From Parasegetibacter sp. NRK P23 (GTDB lineage: Bacteria; Bacteroidota; Bacteroidia; Chitinophagales; Chitinophagaceae), in contig NZ_JAMDLG010000023.1 of assembly GCF_023721715.1 (NCBI RefSeq), positions 1 through 64,000 of the forward strand: a DNA stretch of 64,000 nt, in the 5' to 3' direction. The notes under the pieces are model-generated. The model was not told where the DNA came from. It saw only the letters and a list, made by a program, of their open reading frames with translations, and did no database searches. The first letter of the stretch is position 1, and each line of letters opens with the position of its first letter. The position numbers and the translations under genes are program-made. Below are positions 6,860 through 14,876 of this stretch, piece after piece.

Positions 6860-6934
6860 AACAACCTAAATTTACGTTCTAAACTGATTTGAAAAATCAG
6901 TCCGGATATTTAGGGGGCTAAGACATTATTAGGT

Positions 6935-6965
6935 TTTGCGTGGACTATAAAGTTTCCTAAATTTG
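6935..6965 (+). promoter_or_regulatory. Bacteroidota promoter for the TIR-like gene
   Basis: TTTG (6935-6938) and TAAATTTG (6958-6965) are exactly 19 bases apart, a full match to the -33/-7 consensus. Transcription would start near 6972, about 22 bases before the ATG. The promoter begins 10 bases outside the IS end. Confidence 0.7.
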
Positions 6966-6993
6966 CATCCATTTCTTGCTAAACCTTCTCGCT

Positions 6994-7737
6994 ATGAATA
7001 AATTCTATGGCCCGCCAGAAGATTTTAAAACAGCTATCACCTCACTCAACCTGCCCGGACGATGGGAAGAATTCCCTGAAGGCGCAAGATTTAAAACAAT
7101 AAATGGTGGTATCATCCAATGGTACAGTTCTACCGGATCCATACTTGTTCAGGGAACACCCAGTGCAAAAAAGCAAATACTGGCGCTGCTCGAAACAGTA
7201 TCCCTCAGTGATTTTATCGAAGATAAAAACAGGGTTGTTTATCCTTCTCCCGAAGTAAATGATTTAAGAAGAATATTCCTTGTTCATGGCCATGATATAG
7301 CCTCGAAAGAACAAATGGAACTTATGCTCCTAAAGCTGGGGCTGGAACCATTTGTACTCGCGAACACCAGCGGTGGCGGGCTCACCATCATCGAAGCACT
7401 GGAAGCGCAGATAGGAAAAAACGGTGCTGCTAATTTTGGTATCGTACTGCTCACGCCAGATGATTTTGGTTATTCAAAATCAGAAGGGCAGGAGAATACC
7501 CGGCCTCGGGCCCGCCAGAACGTTGTCCTCGAAATGGGAATGCTTATCGCTGCTATAGGGAGAAAGAATACAGTTATACTCAAAAAGGGCGATCTGGAAA
7601 TTCCCTCCGACGCCAATGGTATTCTTTACCTCGAATTTAAAGAGCATATACGTGAAGTATGTTACAAACTCCTTGAAAGACTAAGGTCATCAGGCTTTGA
7701 AATTGATGCAAGAAAAGCAGAGAGAGCCCTTTATTAA
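6994..7737 (+). CDS. TIR-like (Cap12/PF10137-type) nucleotide-binding effector
   Basis: This is a 247-residue protein in two parts. Residues 1-70 form a small beta-rich domain (FPEGARFKTINGGIIQW, then STGSILVQGTP) that resembles TBP-like N-terminal domains. Residues 93-225 are a TIR-like domain: RRIFLVHGHD, a G-rich loop GGGLTIIEALE, FGIVLLTPDDFGY, and QNVVLEMGMLIAAIGR with E180 as the likely catalytic glutamate. Proteins of this family serve as NAD-degrading effectors in cyclic-nucleotide defence systems and also occur alone. No cyclase or STING-like domain lies nearby, so the trigger is unknown. I start at ATG 6994, downstream of a strong promoter. The gene lies just outside the IS at the array border, which fits a defence role, but that is inference. 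Confidence 0.75.
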   Translation: MNKFYGPPEDFKTAITSLNLPGRWEEFPEGARFKTINGGIIQWYSSTGSILVQGTPSAKKQILALLETVSLSDFIEDKNRVVYPSPEVNDLRRIFLVHGHDIASKEQMELMLLKLGLEPFVLANTSGGGLTIIEALEAQIGKNGAANFGIVLLTPDDFGYSKSEGQENTRPRARQNVVLEMGMLIAAIGRKNTVILKKGDLEIPSDANGILYLEFKEHIREVCYKLLERLRSSGFEIDARKAERALY

Positions 7738-7781
7738 AGCCTGCTTTGTGAATAAAACCCGTTTCTGCTTAAAGATAATCT

Positions 7782-8408
7782 ATGAAAAAAAAGTACTACG
7801 TGGTGTGGGAAGGCAGAACCAAAGGCATTTTTGATTCATGGAATGATTGTAAAGCGCAGATAGATGGTTTTCCCAATGCAGTATATAAATCCTTCCCCTC
7901 GCTGGAACTCGCGGAACAAGCCTTACAAAATAAAAGCGATGACTATATCGGGAAGAAAATTACAGCGCAACTCCCGAATGATGTGTTAGAACGTATAGGC
8001 ATGCCCCTGAAGGAAAGCATCGCTGTAGATGGTGCCTGGAATACCGCCACAGGAATGGTGGAATACCAGGGCGTACATACCGGATCCGGGGAAAAATTGT
8101 TTCAGGTGGGACCACTGGAAGATGGTACCAACAATATCGCTGAGTTTCTGGCAATCGTACACGCACTCGCGCTGTGCCGTAAAAATGGAACGGATCTTCC
8201 AATCTATTCAGACAGTAGAAATGCGATAGGCTGGGTGAAAGAGAAAAAAGCACGCACCAACCACACAAGAAGTGCAAAGAACAAAACCTTGTTCGATATG
8301 ATCGATCGTGCGGAGAAATGGTTAAGAGAGCATGATTACCCCAACCAGATTCTGAAATGGGAAACAAAAGCATGGGGCGAAAATCCGGCGGATTTTGGAA
8401 GAAAATAA
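7782..8408 (+). CDS. rnhA: Ribonuclease H with N-terminal hybrid-binding domain
   Basis: This 208-residue protein starts with a caulimovirus VI/HBD domain (residues 1-50: KKYYVVWEGRTKGIFDSWND, then YKSFPSLELAEQAL) that binds RNA/DNA hybrids. A type I RNase H domain follows. Visible acids are D83 in AVDGAW, E121 in TNNIAEFLAIVHAL and D144 in IYSDSRNAIGWVK; a late D204 lies in NPADFGRK. It degrades the RNA strand of hybrids. This fused form is common in Bacteroidota. It follows the TIR-like gene by 44 bases and may be cotranscribed with it. Its stop is three bases from the stop of the tyrosine recombinase on the other strand. Confidence 0.88.
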   Translation: MKKKYYVVWEGRTKGIFDSWNDCKAQIDGFPNAVYKSFPSLELAEQALQNKSDDYIGKKITAQLPNDVLERIGMPLKESIAVDGAWNTATGMVEYQGVHTGSGEKLFQVGPLEDGTNNIAEFLAIVHALALCRKNGTDLPIYSDSRNAIGWVKEKKARTNHTRSAKNKTLFDMIDRAEKWLREHDYPNQILKWETKAWGENPADFGRK

Positions 8409-8411
8409 CGC

Positions 8412-9335
8412 TCAATGCTGGTCGTAAAGTGTATCCAGCGGACTAAATGCCGTCCTTGGGGGAATACGGGCGATGTGCAGGTAAACCATCGTGGTTTCTA
8501 TATTCGAATGTCCCAGCAAAGATTTAATGGTTACGATATCAAGCCCTTGTTCCAACAGGTGCGTGGCATAGGTATGACGAAGGGTGTGCGTACTAATCGG
8601 TTTATGAATACCGGCTTTTTTCACCGCCTGAGTTACAGCCATTTGGGTCGCTCGTTGTGAGAGAGGCTCTCCTGTTTTCCCTTCAAAAAGATATTTGACT
8701 GGTTTTTCGGCAGACAGGTGTGCAGCAATGCCGCGAACAATCATATTTCCAAGGGGAACGTATCGGTCCTTACTGCCCTTGCCCTGACGAACATGCAGCA
8801 TCCTGCGCTCAAGGTCAGCGTCTGCAATGGTGAGTTGACGCACTTCGCTGCAACGAAGCCCGCAGCCATATAAAAGTCCGATCAGGAGTTTGTTCCTTAG
8901 TTGTGTGCAGGCCGCCATCAGTAGCTTTACCTCCGTACCATTCAATACTACAGGGAGTTTTTTAGGCCGCTCAATCTCCGGCAGACCGAATTGCTTGTAT
9001 TCCAGTCCGCGAAGTTTACAAACGAAACGCATACCGAATACGGTAAATTTAAAGAAGGATACAGAAAGTGATCTGTTTTGCAACAACTGGTGCAGGTAAT
9101 CCATTACCTGATCCGCATCAAGATCAGTGGGAAGTGTTTCATAATGAAGCGCCAGGTGCGCCAGTTGACGCGCATAATTGGTAAGCGTACTCTTGCTTTT
9201 GCCTGACACACTGATCGCACGCTCCATCTCCTTGTACAACGCAGCAAACCCGCTTACGTTTATACATGCGCGTTCAATAATGGGTACATAGTTTTTCGGT
9301 CGCCCGTAGACGATAGTAGGATTAGGATATTGCAT
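8412..9335 (-). CDS. Tyrosine recombinase, XerC/IS91-associated type
   Basis: This 307-residue integrase has a SAM-like N-terminal arm domain (about 25-115) and a full catalytic domain. The catalytic set is visible: R161 in CGLRCSEV, K186/K189 in GKGSKDR, H250 and R253 in HTLRH, H276 in LLGHSN and Y285 in VYLHI. The C-terminus ends in FSPLDTLYDQH, a tail I associate with IS91-linked recombinases and also with IntI. The gap between the lysine and HTLRH is only about 64 residues, so the extra IntI-specific segment is absent. No partner transposase is visible. It lies 24 bases downstream of the GH130 gene on the same strand and tail-to-tail with rnhA. It may be a remnant of the event that built this border, or a chromosomal recombinase with other duties. 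Confidence 0.85.
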   Translation of the reverse strand: MQYPNPTIVYGRPKNYVPIIERACINVSGFAALYKEMERAISVSGKSKSTLTNYARQLAHLALHYETLPTDLDADQVMDYLHQLLQNRSLSVSFFKFTVFGMRFVCKLRGLEYKQFGLPEIERPKKLPVVLNGTEVKLLMAACTQLRNKLLIGLLYGCGLRCSEVRQLTIADADLERRMLHVRQGKGSKDRYVPLGNMIVRGIAAHLSAEKPVKYLFEGKTGEPLSQRATQMAVTQAVKKAGIHKPISTHTLRHTYATHLLEQGLDIVTIKSLLGHSNIETTMVYLHIARIPPRTAFSPLDTLYDQH

Positions 9336-9359
9336 TTCTCTGAAACGGTATGCCTTCGA

Positions 9360-10550
9360 TTAGAACATACTTTTGCTGAATACAGCCTCGTTTTCCGTAA
9401 TAATTTTTAATACAGATCGAACCGAACCTGCACTCGTATAAGTATCTTCTTTCGTATTCGTTACATAATCTATCAATTGCTCCATAGTGGTCTCCGCCAC
9501 ATGCATCCTTGTATCTGAGGAGGCGTAGTAAATCAATATGCGGCCATCTTCATCTTCAATCCATCCGTTACAGAACAGTACGTTCGAAACATCTCCAATC
9601 CTTTCTTCCCCTTCCGGCGCCATAAAATACCCCCCTGGTTTATGGATGATCCTGGTAATATCGTCTAATGCGGTCATAAATAGATAAAGCACATAACGAA
9701 GTCCGGCGGCGGTGTGCCGTACACCGTGGGCCAGGTGCAGCCATCCCTTTGGGGTTTTAAGCGGTGCCGGACCAAGGCCGTTCTTCGCTTCATAAACGGT
9801 ATGGTAGATTCTGGGATCAATTACCGTTTCCTTCTCAATATGCGGTGATCTGATATCTGGGCACAGGCCGAACCCGATGCCACCACCTTTTCCCGCTTCA
9901 ATGAATCCGTCCTGGGGACGGGTATAGAACGCATACTGGCCATGAACGTATTCAGGATGAAGGACCACATTCCTTTGTTGTGCCGAAGGCGTAACCAGGT
10001 CGGGCAGGCGTTCCCAGTTGTCGAGGTCCTTCGTGCGGACGATGCCACATTGGGCAATAGCCGCAGACTGGTCGGAAACCGGTGCGGAGGTATCCCGGCG
10101 TTCCGTGCAGAAAAGTCCGTATATCCATCCGTCTTCATGTTGTGTAAGGCGCATATCATATACGTTCACATCGGGATGAACGGTTTCCGGTAACAGAAGC
10201 GGGAAGGGGCGGAATCTGAAGCCTTCTGTACCATTGTCACTTTCTGCCAGGGCGAAAAATGATTTACGGTCGGCGCCTTCCACACGGGCCGCCAGTATAT
10301 ATTTTCCATCGAATCTTATAGCGCCGGCGTTGAAAACCGCGTTGATCCCGAAGCGTTCCATGAGAAAGGGATTGCTGTTTTCTTTCAGATCGTACCGCCA
10401 GGAAATGGGGGTGTGCGCCGCCGTTAGTACCGGATATCTGTACCTGTAAAACACACCGTTTCCGTGTTCCTCTTTCACATTGGGGCGGTTGATGAGCTTC
10501 TCGTACTCCCCGTGCAACATGTTCAGCCTGCTTTCAAAATCGGCGCTCAT
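9360..10550 (-). CDS. GH130 phosphorylase, mannosyl-glucose type
   Basis: The 396-residue protein is a five-bladed beta-propeller of family GH130. It closely resembles 4-O-beta-D-mannosyl-D-glucose phosphorylases: FNAGAIRFDGKYILAARVEG, VYDMRLTQHEDGWIYG, HPEYVHGQYAFYTRPQDGFI, and a late YYASSDTRMHVAETTM. It lacks a signal peptide, so it is cytoplasmic. It splits mannosyl disaccharides with phosphate to give mannose 1-phosphate. It is the last enzyme of the mannan locus and follows the symporter by 25 bases, which mirrors the known Bacteroides layout of mannanase, symporter and phosphorylase. A mannobiose 2-epimerase, which usually prepares its substrate, is not in this cluster. Confidence 0.88.
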   Translation of the reverse strand: MSADFESRLNMLHGEYEKLINRPNVKEEHGNGVFYRYRYPVLTAAHTPISWRYDLKENSNPFLMERFGINAVFNAGAIRFDGKYILAARVEGADRKSFFALAESDNGTEGFRFRPFPLLLPETVHPDVNVYDMRLTQHEDGWIYGLFCTERRDTSAPVSDQSAAIAQCGIVRTKDLDNWERLPDLVTPSAQQRNVVLHPEYVHGQYAFYTRPQDGFIEAGKGGGIGFGLCPDIRSPHIEKETVIDPRIYHTVYEAKNGLGPAPLKTPKGWLHLAHGVRHTAAGLRYVLYLFMTALDDITRIIHKPGGYFMAPEGEERIGDVSNVLFCNGWIEDEDGRILIYYASSDTRMHVAETTMEQLIDYVTNTKEDTYTSAGSVRSVLKIITENEAVFSKSMF

Positions 10551-10575
10551 AAAACTTCATTTGCTTGTGATACAT

Positions 10576-12399
10576 TTAGTTTTCCAGTTTATTCCACCAT
10601 GTTCTTTTCAGGATAAAGATGATAACGGCAAGGATAAGAATAACGGCCCAGAGTGGCGCCTGCATACCCAGAACAATATACATAGGTAGTAATGTCAGGC
10701 AGCATTGGGCGATGATACCGAGGAGTACATTGAACATGTCGGTTCCGAATCTTTTATTGGGAATAAAGTACGGGTTTTCAGCCATTACTTTATCGTGCAC
10801 GGGCTTCCAGAAGCCCCAGGGTTTCACGGTGCTGTAAAAAGCTTTTAGTGTACCTTCATCAGAAGGTGGGGCCGTGTATGTTCCGATGATACAGCCGGCG
10901 ATGGAGATGAGGAAGAGTAGCGGCCATTTGTAAAGCGGCAGCCCGTCGAACAGCAGCGGGAATACAAGTGCCGCGGCGATGCCCGCCATCATGCCCCAGA
11001 AGAATCCGTTCGCGTTAAAGCGCCACCAGTACCATTTCAGCACATTAGCGGCGATGTACCCACCGTAGAGTGCGCCCACGATCCATTGGAGTATACTGTT
11101 CACATCTTTCGCAAAGAAGCCCAGGACAATACCGGCGATTACCACTACAATACCCATCAGGTAATTCATGTAAATAATGCGCCTGTTGGATGCCTGCGGA
11201 TGAACATACTTGAGGTAGATGTCGTTTACAATGTACGCCTGTGCTGCGTTAAGTGTTCCGGAGAAAGTACCCATGAACGCGCCGAGCAACCCGGTAAGTA
11301 CGAGGCCGAGTAAACCTGCGGGAAGGAAATTGTTGATGGCTGCAGGCAGGATTTTTTCAAAATCCGTTCCGTTCGGAGCGGATATCCCCAGTTGCGGAAA
11401 ATACAGCAGCGCCAATACGGTAAGGCCAATCACCATCGAGTAACGGATCGGAAGTAATACGATGGATACGAATCCTGTCATTTTAGATGCTTCTTTAGGC
11501 GAACGCGTGGAAAGTATTTTCTGCATATCGTAATTGGGCGCCGGGCCTGCAAGGCTTGCAAAAATTCCTTTGAAAAGCATCATCATAAAGAAAATACCGA
11601 ACAGGCCGAAGCCATCTTCCTGTATCTTTCTGTTCGCGTCTTCCAATATGCCGGTCCAGTTCATGTTCAGTTCCCAGCCGAAAAATGGTGTGCGCCATGC
11701 TTCGGGTACACGCAACTCATTTCCATGCAGGTGTTTCATGGCGATCACGGCGATCACGATGCAGCCCGCGGTCATGATAATGTATTTGATCACGTCGCCC
11801 AATACAATGCTGTGCATGCCGCCCAATATGGAATAGAACATCGCGAATAGGGTGAACACGATACCGTAAAAATGTGGAACATACCCTGGGCTCACCTCGA
11901 ACGGAACATAAGCGGATACCAGGTTCCAGGGAATAAAAATTTCCATGAATTTACCCAACCCTATAAAGCCGTAGGCCAGGAAGCCCAGGCAGCCGAGCAA
12001 TGCGAAAACAACGGTGATGTTGTGCGAGGCACGAACACCCCTGCCGCTGGTGCCGAAGCGGGTGGCGAGCCATTCCGCACCGGTATTGGCGTTGGACCGC
12101 CGCAGCCATTTGGCCAGGAACATCATGTTGAATACCTGGTTGAAGACCGGCCACAACCAGGGAATCCAGATGCTTTTCAGGCCGTACACAAAGCACAGGG
12201 CCACCATCCACATCGTGCCGCTGATGTCGAACATATCTGAAGCGTCACTCAGTCCAAGCATGTACCAGGGCAGTTTTTTTCCGCCCATGAGGTAACTCTC
12301 TTTGTTCACGCGGGCACGTTTGCGCATGAGCCAGCCGATCATCACCATCAGGATGAGGTAGGAAACAACGATGTCAAGGTCGATGGGTTGGAGTTTCAT
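10576..12399 (-). CDS. Sodium/solute symporter (SSS family)
   Basis: This 607-residue membrane protein has about 14 hydrophobic segments and SSS-family landmarks: SDASDMFDISGTMWMV near residue 52, NANTGAEWLATRFG, and a conserved region LLGAFMGTFSGTLNAAQAYIVNDIY. It should bring mannobiose or similar sugars through the inner membrane with sodium. The C-terminal extension of about 120 residues, with a terminal helix, is seen in Bacteroidota sugar SSS proteins. It lies between the GH5 mannanase (6-base gap) and the GH130 phosphorylase, so these three are almost certainly one transcript. Confidence 0.88.
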   Translation of the reverse strand: MKLQPIDLDIVVSYLILMVMIGWLMRKRARVNKESYLMGGKKLPWYMLGLSDASDMFDISGTMWMVALCFVYGLKSIWIPWLWPVFNQVFNMMFLAKWLRRSNANTGAEWLATRFGTSGRGVRASHNITVVFALLGCLGFLAYGFIGLGKFMEIFIPWNLVSAYVPFEVSPGYVPHFYGIVFTLFAMFYSILGGMHSIVLGDVIKYIIMTAGCIVIAVIAMKHLHGNELRVPEAWRTPFFGWELNMNWTGILEDANRKIQEDGFGLFGIFFMMMLFKGIFASLAGPAPNYDMQKILSTRSPKEASKMTGFVSIVLLPIRYSMVIGLTVLALLYFPQLGISAPNGTDFEKILPAAINNFLPAGLLGLVLTGLLGAFMGTFSGTLNAAQAYIVNDIYLKYVHPQASNRRIIYMNYLMGIVVVIAGIVLGFFAKDVNSILQWIVGALYGGYIAANVLKWYWWRFNANGFFWGMMAGIAAALVFPLLFDGLPLYKWPLLFLISIAGCIIGTYTAPPSDEGTLKAFYSTVKPWGFWKPVHDKVMAENPYFIPNKRFGTDMFNVLLGIIAQCCLTLLPMYIVLGMQAPLWAVILILAVIIFILKRTWWNKLEN

Positions 12400-12405
12400 G
12401 CGGGT

Positions 12406-13695
12406 TTAGCGCTGGTCGGTTACTGGCTTGGTGAACGAGCGGATGAGCTTCAACGTGGAACTGTCGGAAGAGAAAACGGAATACAATCCCTGCTGTTCCA
12501 TGGGTGGATCACCCATCCATTCGTCGCCTTTCTTTTTGAAGTCCTGTCCGGGTATGGGCCGCGCATCTCCGCCATAGGCCCAGAAATTTGCCCCGGCAAT
12601 TACATCGCCTGTTTGTTTGTGTTTTAACCATTCGGAAAAAATCTGGCGGTAGTATTCATCACGGGTAGCAGTAGCCCCCTTGTGGGAATACACCATACTG
12701 TCTCGGTTCCAGCCGAATTCTTCTATTACTAACGGTTTCTTCAGTTTTCGCGCCAGTTGTACATGCTTCTCCACGTATTCCGCGCTCAGTTTGTAGGCGT
12801 TCTTCACCTGCTCTGTGGAATCCGTATGGGTGAACCAGCCCCAGTTTTTGGGCCAGATATGAATGGTGAGGTAGTCAACGTTCTTGTCCAGGTGAATGCG
12901 TTCGTACAATTCGTCGTCGGCGGTACCGATGGTGCCTTCGTGTCCCAGGGTCACCAGTTGTTTGGGCGCTTTCTTTTTGATGGCAGCTGAAACGTCGGCG
13001 ATCCATTTCGCGTAAGCCTCATTGGCAGCCGGACGCATGGGACGCGGTTCGTTGGCGAGTTCCCAGGCCATGATGGTGGGGTCTTCCGTATATTTTTTAC
13101 CGGTGAGGTGGTTGGTATGGTTCAGTACCACGTTCATGTGTTTGTTGTAATCTTCCAGGCAGGGTGCGCAGGAGTAGAATTTGCTCACCACATCGCGAAG
13201 TTCATCCCAATCCAGTTTTTTGCGGAAAGTTTCTTCGCTGATCACATTGTTCCACCGCAGGTATTGGATGAATCCACCGCTCCATTCCCAGTTGTTGCTG
13301 AAGAAAACGATAGCCTTCATATTTCTTTTCTTCATCTCCACCAGCAATATATCCAGCCCTTTCAACACCCCTTCATTAAACTTTCCTTTCTCCGGTTGCA
13401 GTGCCGGGCCCACACGTTCCACGCCCTGTACCAATCCTTCTCCTTCAGCGCCGGCCAATACCCGCAAATTTGTTACGCCCAGGGCTTTTAGCTGGTCCAG
13501 TTCCCGCCGGAGGCGGTTGATACCCCGGTTCAAATCTTTTTCCAGCGGAAGTAAAGAACCGTACCAGTAATTGGTGCCGATATAATAGTAGGGCTGACCG
13601 TTCAATATGAACTGGTGGTTACGTACGGTTACGAATTGTGCCTCCACGGAAGCAATGCCGGCCAGTAGCAGTGCCAATAACAGTAGTTTTTTCAT
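12406..13695 (-). CDS. GH5 beta-mannanase (GH5_7-like), exported
   Basis: The 429-residue protein begins with a signal peptide (MKKLLLLALLLAGIASVEAQ). The TIM-barrel of GH5 follows. The acid/base E216 lies in WELANEPRP and the nucleophile E326 in VIEEFGWN. NYWYGSLLP and FYSCAPCLEDYNKHMNVVLN are typical of GH5_7 mannanases. Without a lipobox it is probably periplasmic or secreted. It cuts beta-1,4-mannan into short oligosaccharides. Its place between the SGBP gene and the symporter supports the substrate call. The two cysteines near 176-179 (CAPC) could form a disulfide. Confidence 0.88.
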   Translation of the reverse strand: MKKLLLLALLLAGIASVEAQFVTVRNHQFILNGQPYYYIGTNYWYGSLLPLEKDLNRGINRLRRELDQLKALGVTNLRVLAGAEGEGLVQGVERVGPALQPEKGKFNEGVLKGLDILLVEMKKRNMKAIVFFSNNWEWSGGFIQYLRWNNVISEETFRKKLDWDELRDVVSKFYSCAPCLEDYNKHMNVVLNHTNHLTGKKYTEDPTIMAWELANEPRPMRPAANEAYAKWIADVSAAIKKKAPKQLVTLGHEGTIGTADDELYERIHLDKNVDYLTIHIWPKNWGWFTHTDSTEQVKNAYKLSAEYVEKHVQLARKLKKPLVIEEFGWNRDSMVYSHKGATATRDEYYRQIFSEWLKHKQTGDVIAGANFWAYGGDARPIPGQDFKKKGDEWMGDPPMEQQGLYSVFSSDSSTLKLIRSFTKPVTDQR

Positions 13696-13774
13696 CTTCA
13701 GATTTTCTCCAAATTTAGTTTGCTCCTTTTGTAAAGCGGTAGCGATGTGGTCAGTTATTTTATCCTTTCTGAAG

Positions 13775-14860
13775 CTATTTTACCAGCATGATATCATCGA
13801 AATGGAAGGTTTCATTCGCGTTATCCGGGCCATGTATCCTGAACCGGAGTACGGAGAAAGTTCCGGAAGGGGTTGCGCCCCAGAGTTTCGCTTCGGTAAG
13901 CGGAATCTTGAAATACTTCCAGGTATTGGCGGGGATGTCCACCTTATAGCCGAGTGATTCATTGTCTTTGTCGGGCTCCTGCTGAAGGGAATACACGTAC
14001 AGGCTGTGGTCTGCGGAAGCGCCCTTTACCCAGAAGCTCAGGTATTTGTAGTCGGGTGAGTAGGCTACTCGGGGCCACCAGTTGGCGAATCCAATCAGGT
14101 GCCAGTTGCCTTTGGCGTAGGTTTTGGCCACGGATTTGGTTCCCGATTTGAATTCGGTGCTGGAAATAAAAGCGCCGTCGCCCCAGGAGTTGTCACTGAA
14201 ATCAGGACCGTATGCGTCGGTGAAAATGAGCAGGGCCTTGTCGACGTTCACGAATTCCTGTGTGGTGGTTATTTTTCCGGAGGCGTTTGTGATGTCAAGC
14301 GTACCGCGGTTCATATTGGTAGCAGGCATATCTATCACCATTGTTTTTCTTGATTTTGAAACGATGGTGGCGGCGTCACTGGTGCCGGTAATGGTTACGG
14401 TGGAAACATCATCCAGGTTGTTGCCTGTAAGCGTAAGCCTGGTGCCTGCGGTGAAGTTGTAATTGGAAACATCTGAAACACTTGGAAGGGCGATTACGTT
14501 GAATGGCACCGACAATGTTTTCCCTGCGCTGTTGGTAAGAATGATGTGCTGCGGTCCGCCGAAAGCGGTATCAGGTACGCGGAAAAGAATGTTCTTATCG
14601 GTATTCAGCGTAGGCTGAACGGCTGTGGGCACATCCTGGTTGTCAAATACGATAGTGCGGATATCACCCAAACCCGCTCCTGAAAGGGTGAGCAGTGTAC
14701 CGCCACCACCTTCGGTGGGCGTGATGGCCGTAAAGGTGGGCGTGCCTGGTGCGTTGTCGGGACGTCCATCCTCATCCTTTTTGCAGGAAATAAAGATGCA
14801 ACAGAAAAGTATGGACAACGGAACGATTAGTTTATAAAAAGTGCTTGTGCGCATATTCAA
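13775..14860 (-). CDS. TIG-domain surface glycan-binding lipoprotein (SGBP)
   Basis: This 361-residue lipoprotein has a signal with lipobox ending FISC, then KKDEDGR, an outer-membrane export type tail. Two IPT/TIG immunoglobulin-like domains follow (about 40-120 and 120-205), each opening with a PTF/PSV strand and LTLSGAGLGDI or LTLTGNNLDDV. The C-terminal 150 residues form a beta-sandwich typical of surface glycan-binding proteins, with many aromatic residues (WGDG, NWHLIGFANWWPRVAYSPDY) suited to bind sugar. It would hold mannan at the cell surface for the SusCD pair. It follows susD by 16 bases and precedes the GH5 gene by 79 bases. Confidence 0.82.
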   Translation of the reverse strand: MNMRTSTFYKLIVPLSILFCCIFISCKKDEDGRPDNAPGTPTFTAITPTEGGGGTLLTLSGAGLGDIRTIVFDNQDVPTAVQPTLNTDKNILFRVPDTAFGGPQHIILTNSAGKTLSVPFNVIALPSVSDVSNYNFTAGTRLTLTGNNLDDVSTVTITGTSDAATIVSKSRKTMVIDMPATNMNRGTLDITNASGKITTTQEFVNVDKALLIFTDAYGPDFSDNSWGDGAFISSTEFKSGTKSVAKTYAKGNWHLIGFANWWPRVAYSPDYKYLSFWVKGASADHSLYVYSLQQEPDKDNESLGYKVDIPANTWKYFKIPLTEAKLWGATPSGTFSVLRFRIHGPDNANETFHFDDIMLVK

Positions 14861-14876
14861 TATTTTTTGAAGATGA

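Larger units (their letters stand above)
5556..6925 (-). mobile_element. IS3-family insertion sequence
   Basis: The two transposase frames are flanked by imperfect terminal inverted repeats. The left end starts TGTCTCGGCCCCTTAAAAA, and the right end, read inward, starts TGTCTTAGCCCCCTAAATA; both continue to a shared GGAC. If the element is trimmed by one base at each end (5557-6924), a 3-bp direct repeat ATT flanks it (5554-5556 and 6925-6927). It sits inside cassette 6 and marks the right limit of the cassette array. Confidence 0.85.

Noticed and set aside
8412-9335. Integron integrase IntI
   Set aside because: The IntI-specific segment before HTLRH is missing (about 64 residues from the lysine to the motif), and the gene is at the wrong end of the array.
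8412-9335. IS91-type element
   Set aside because: The recombinase tail resembles IS91-linked enzymes, but no Y2/HUH transposase or element ends are visible nearby.
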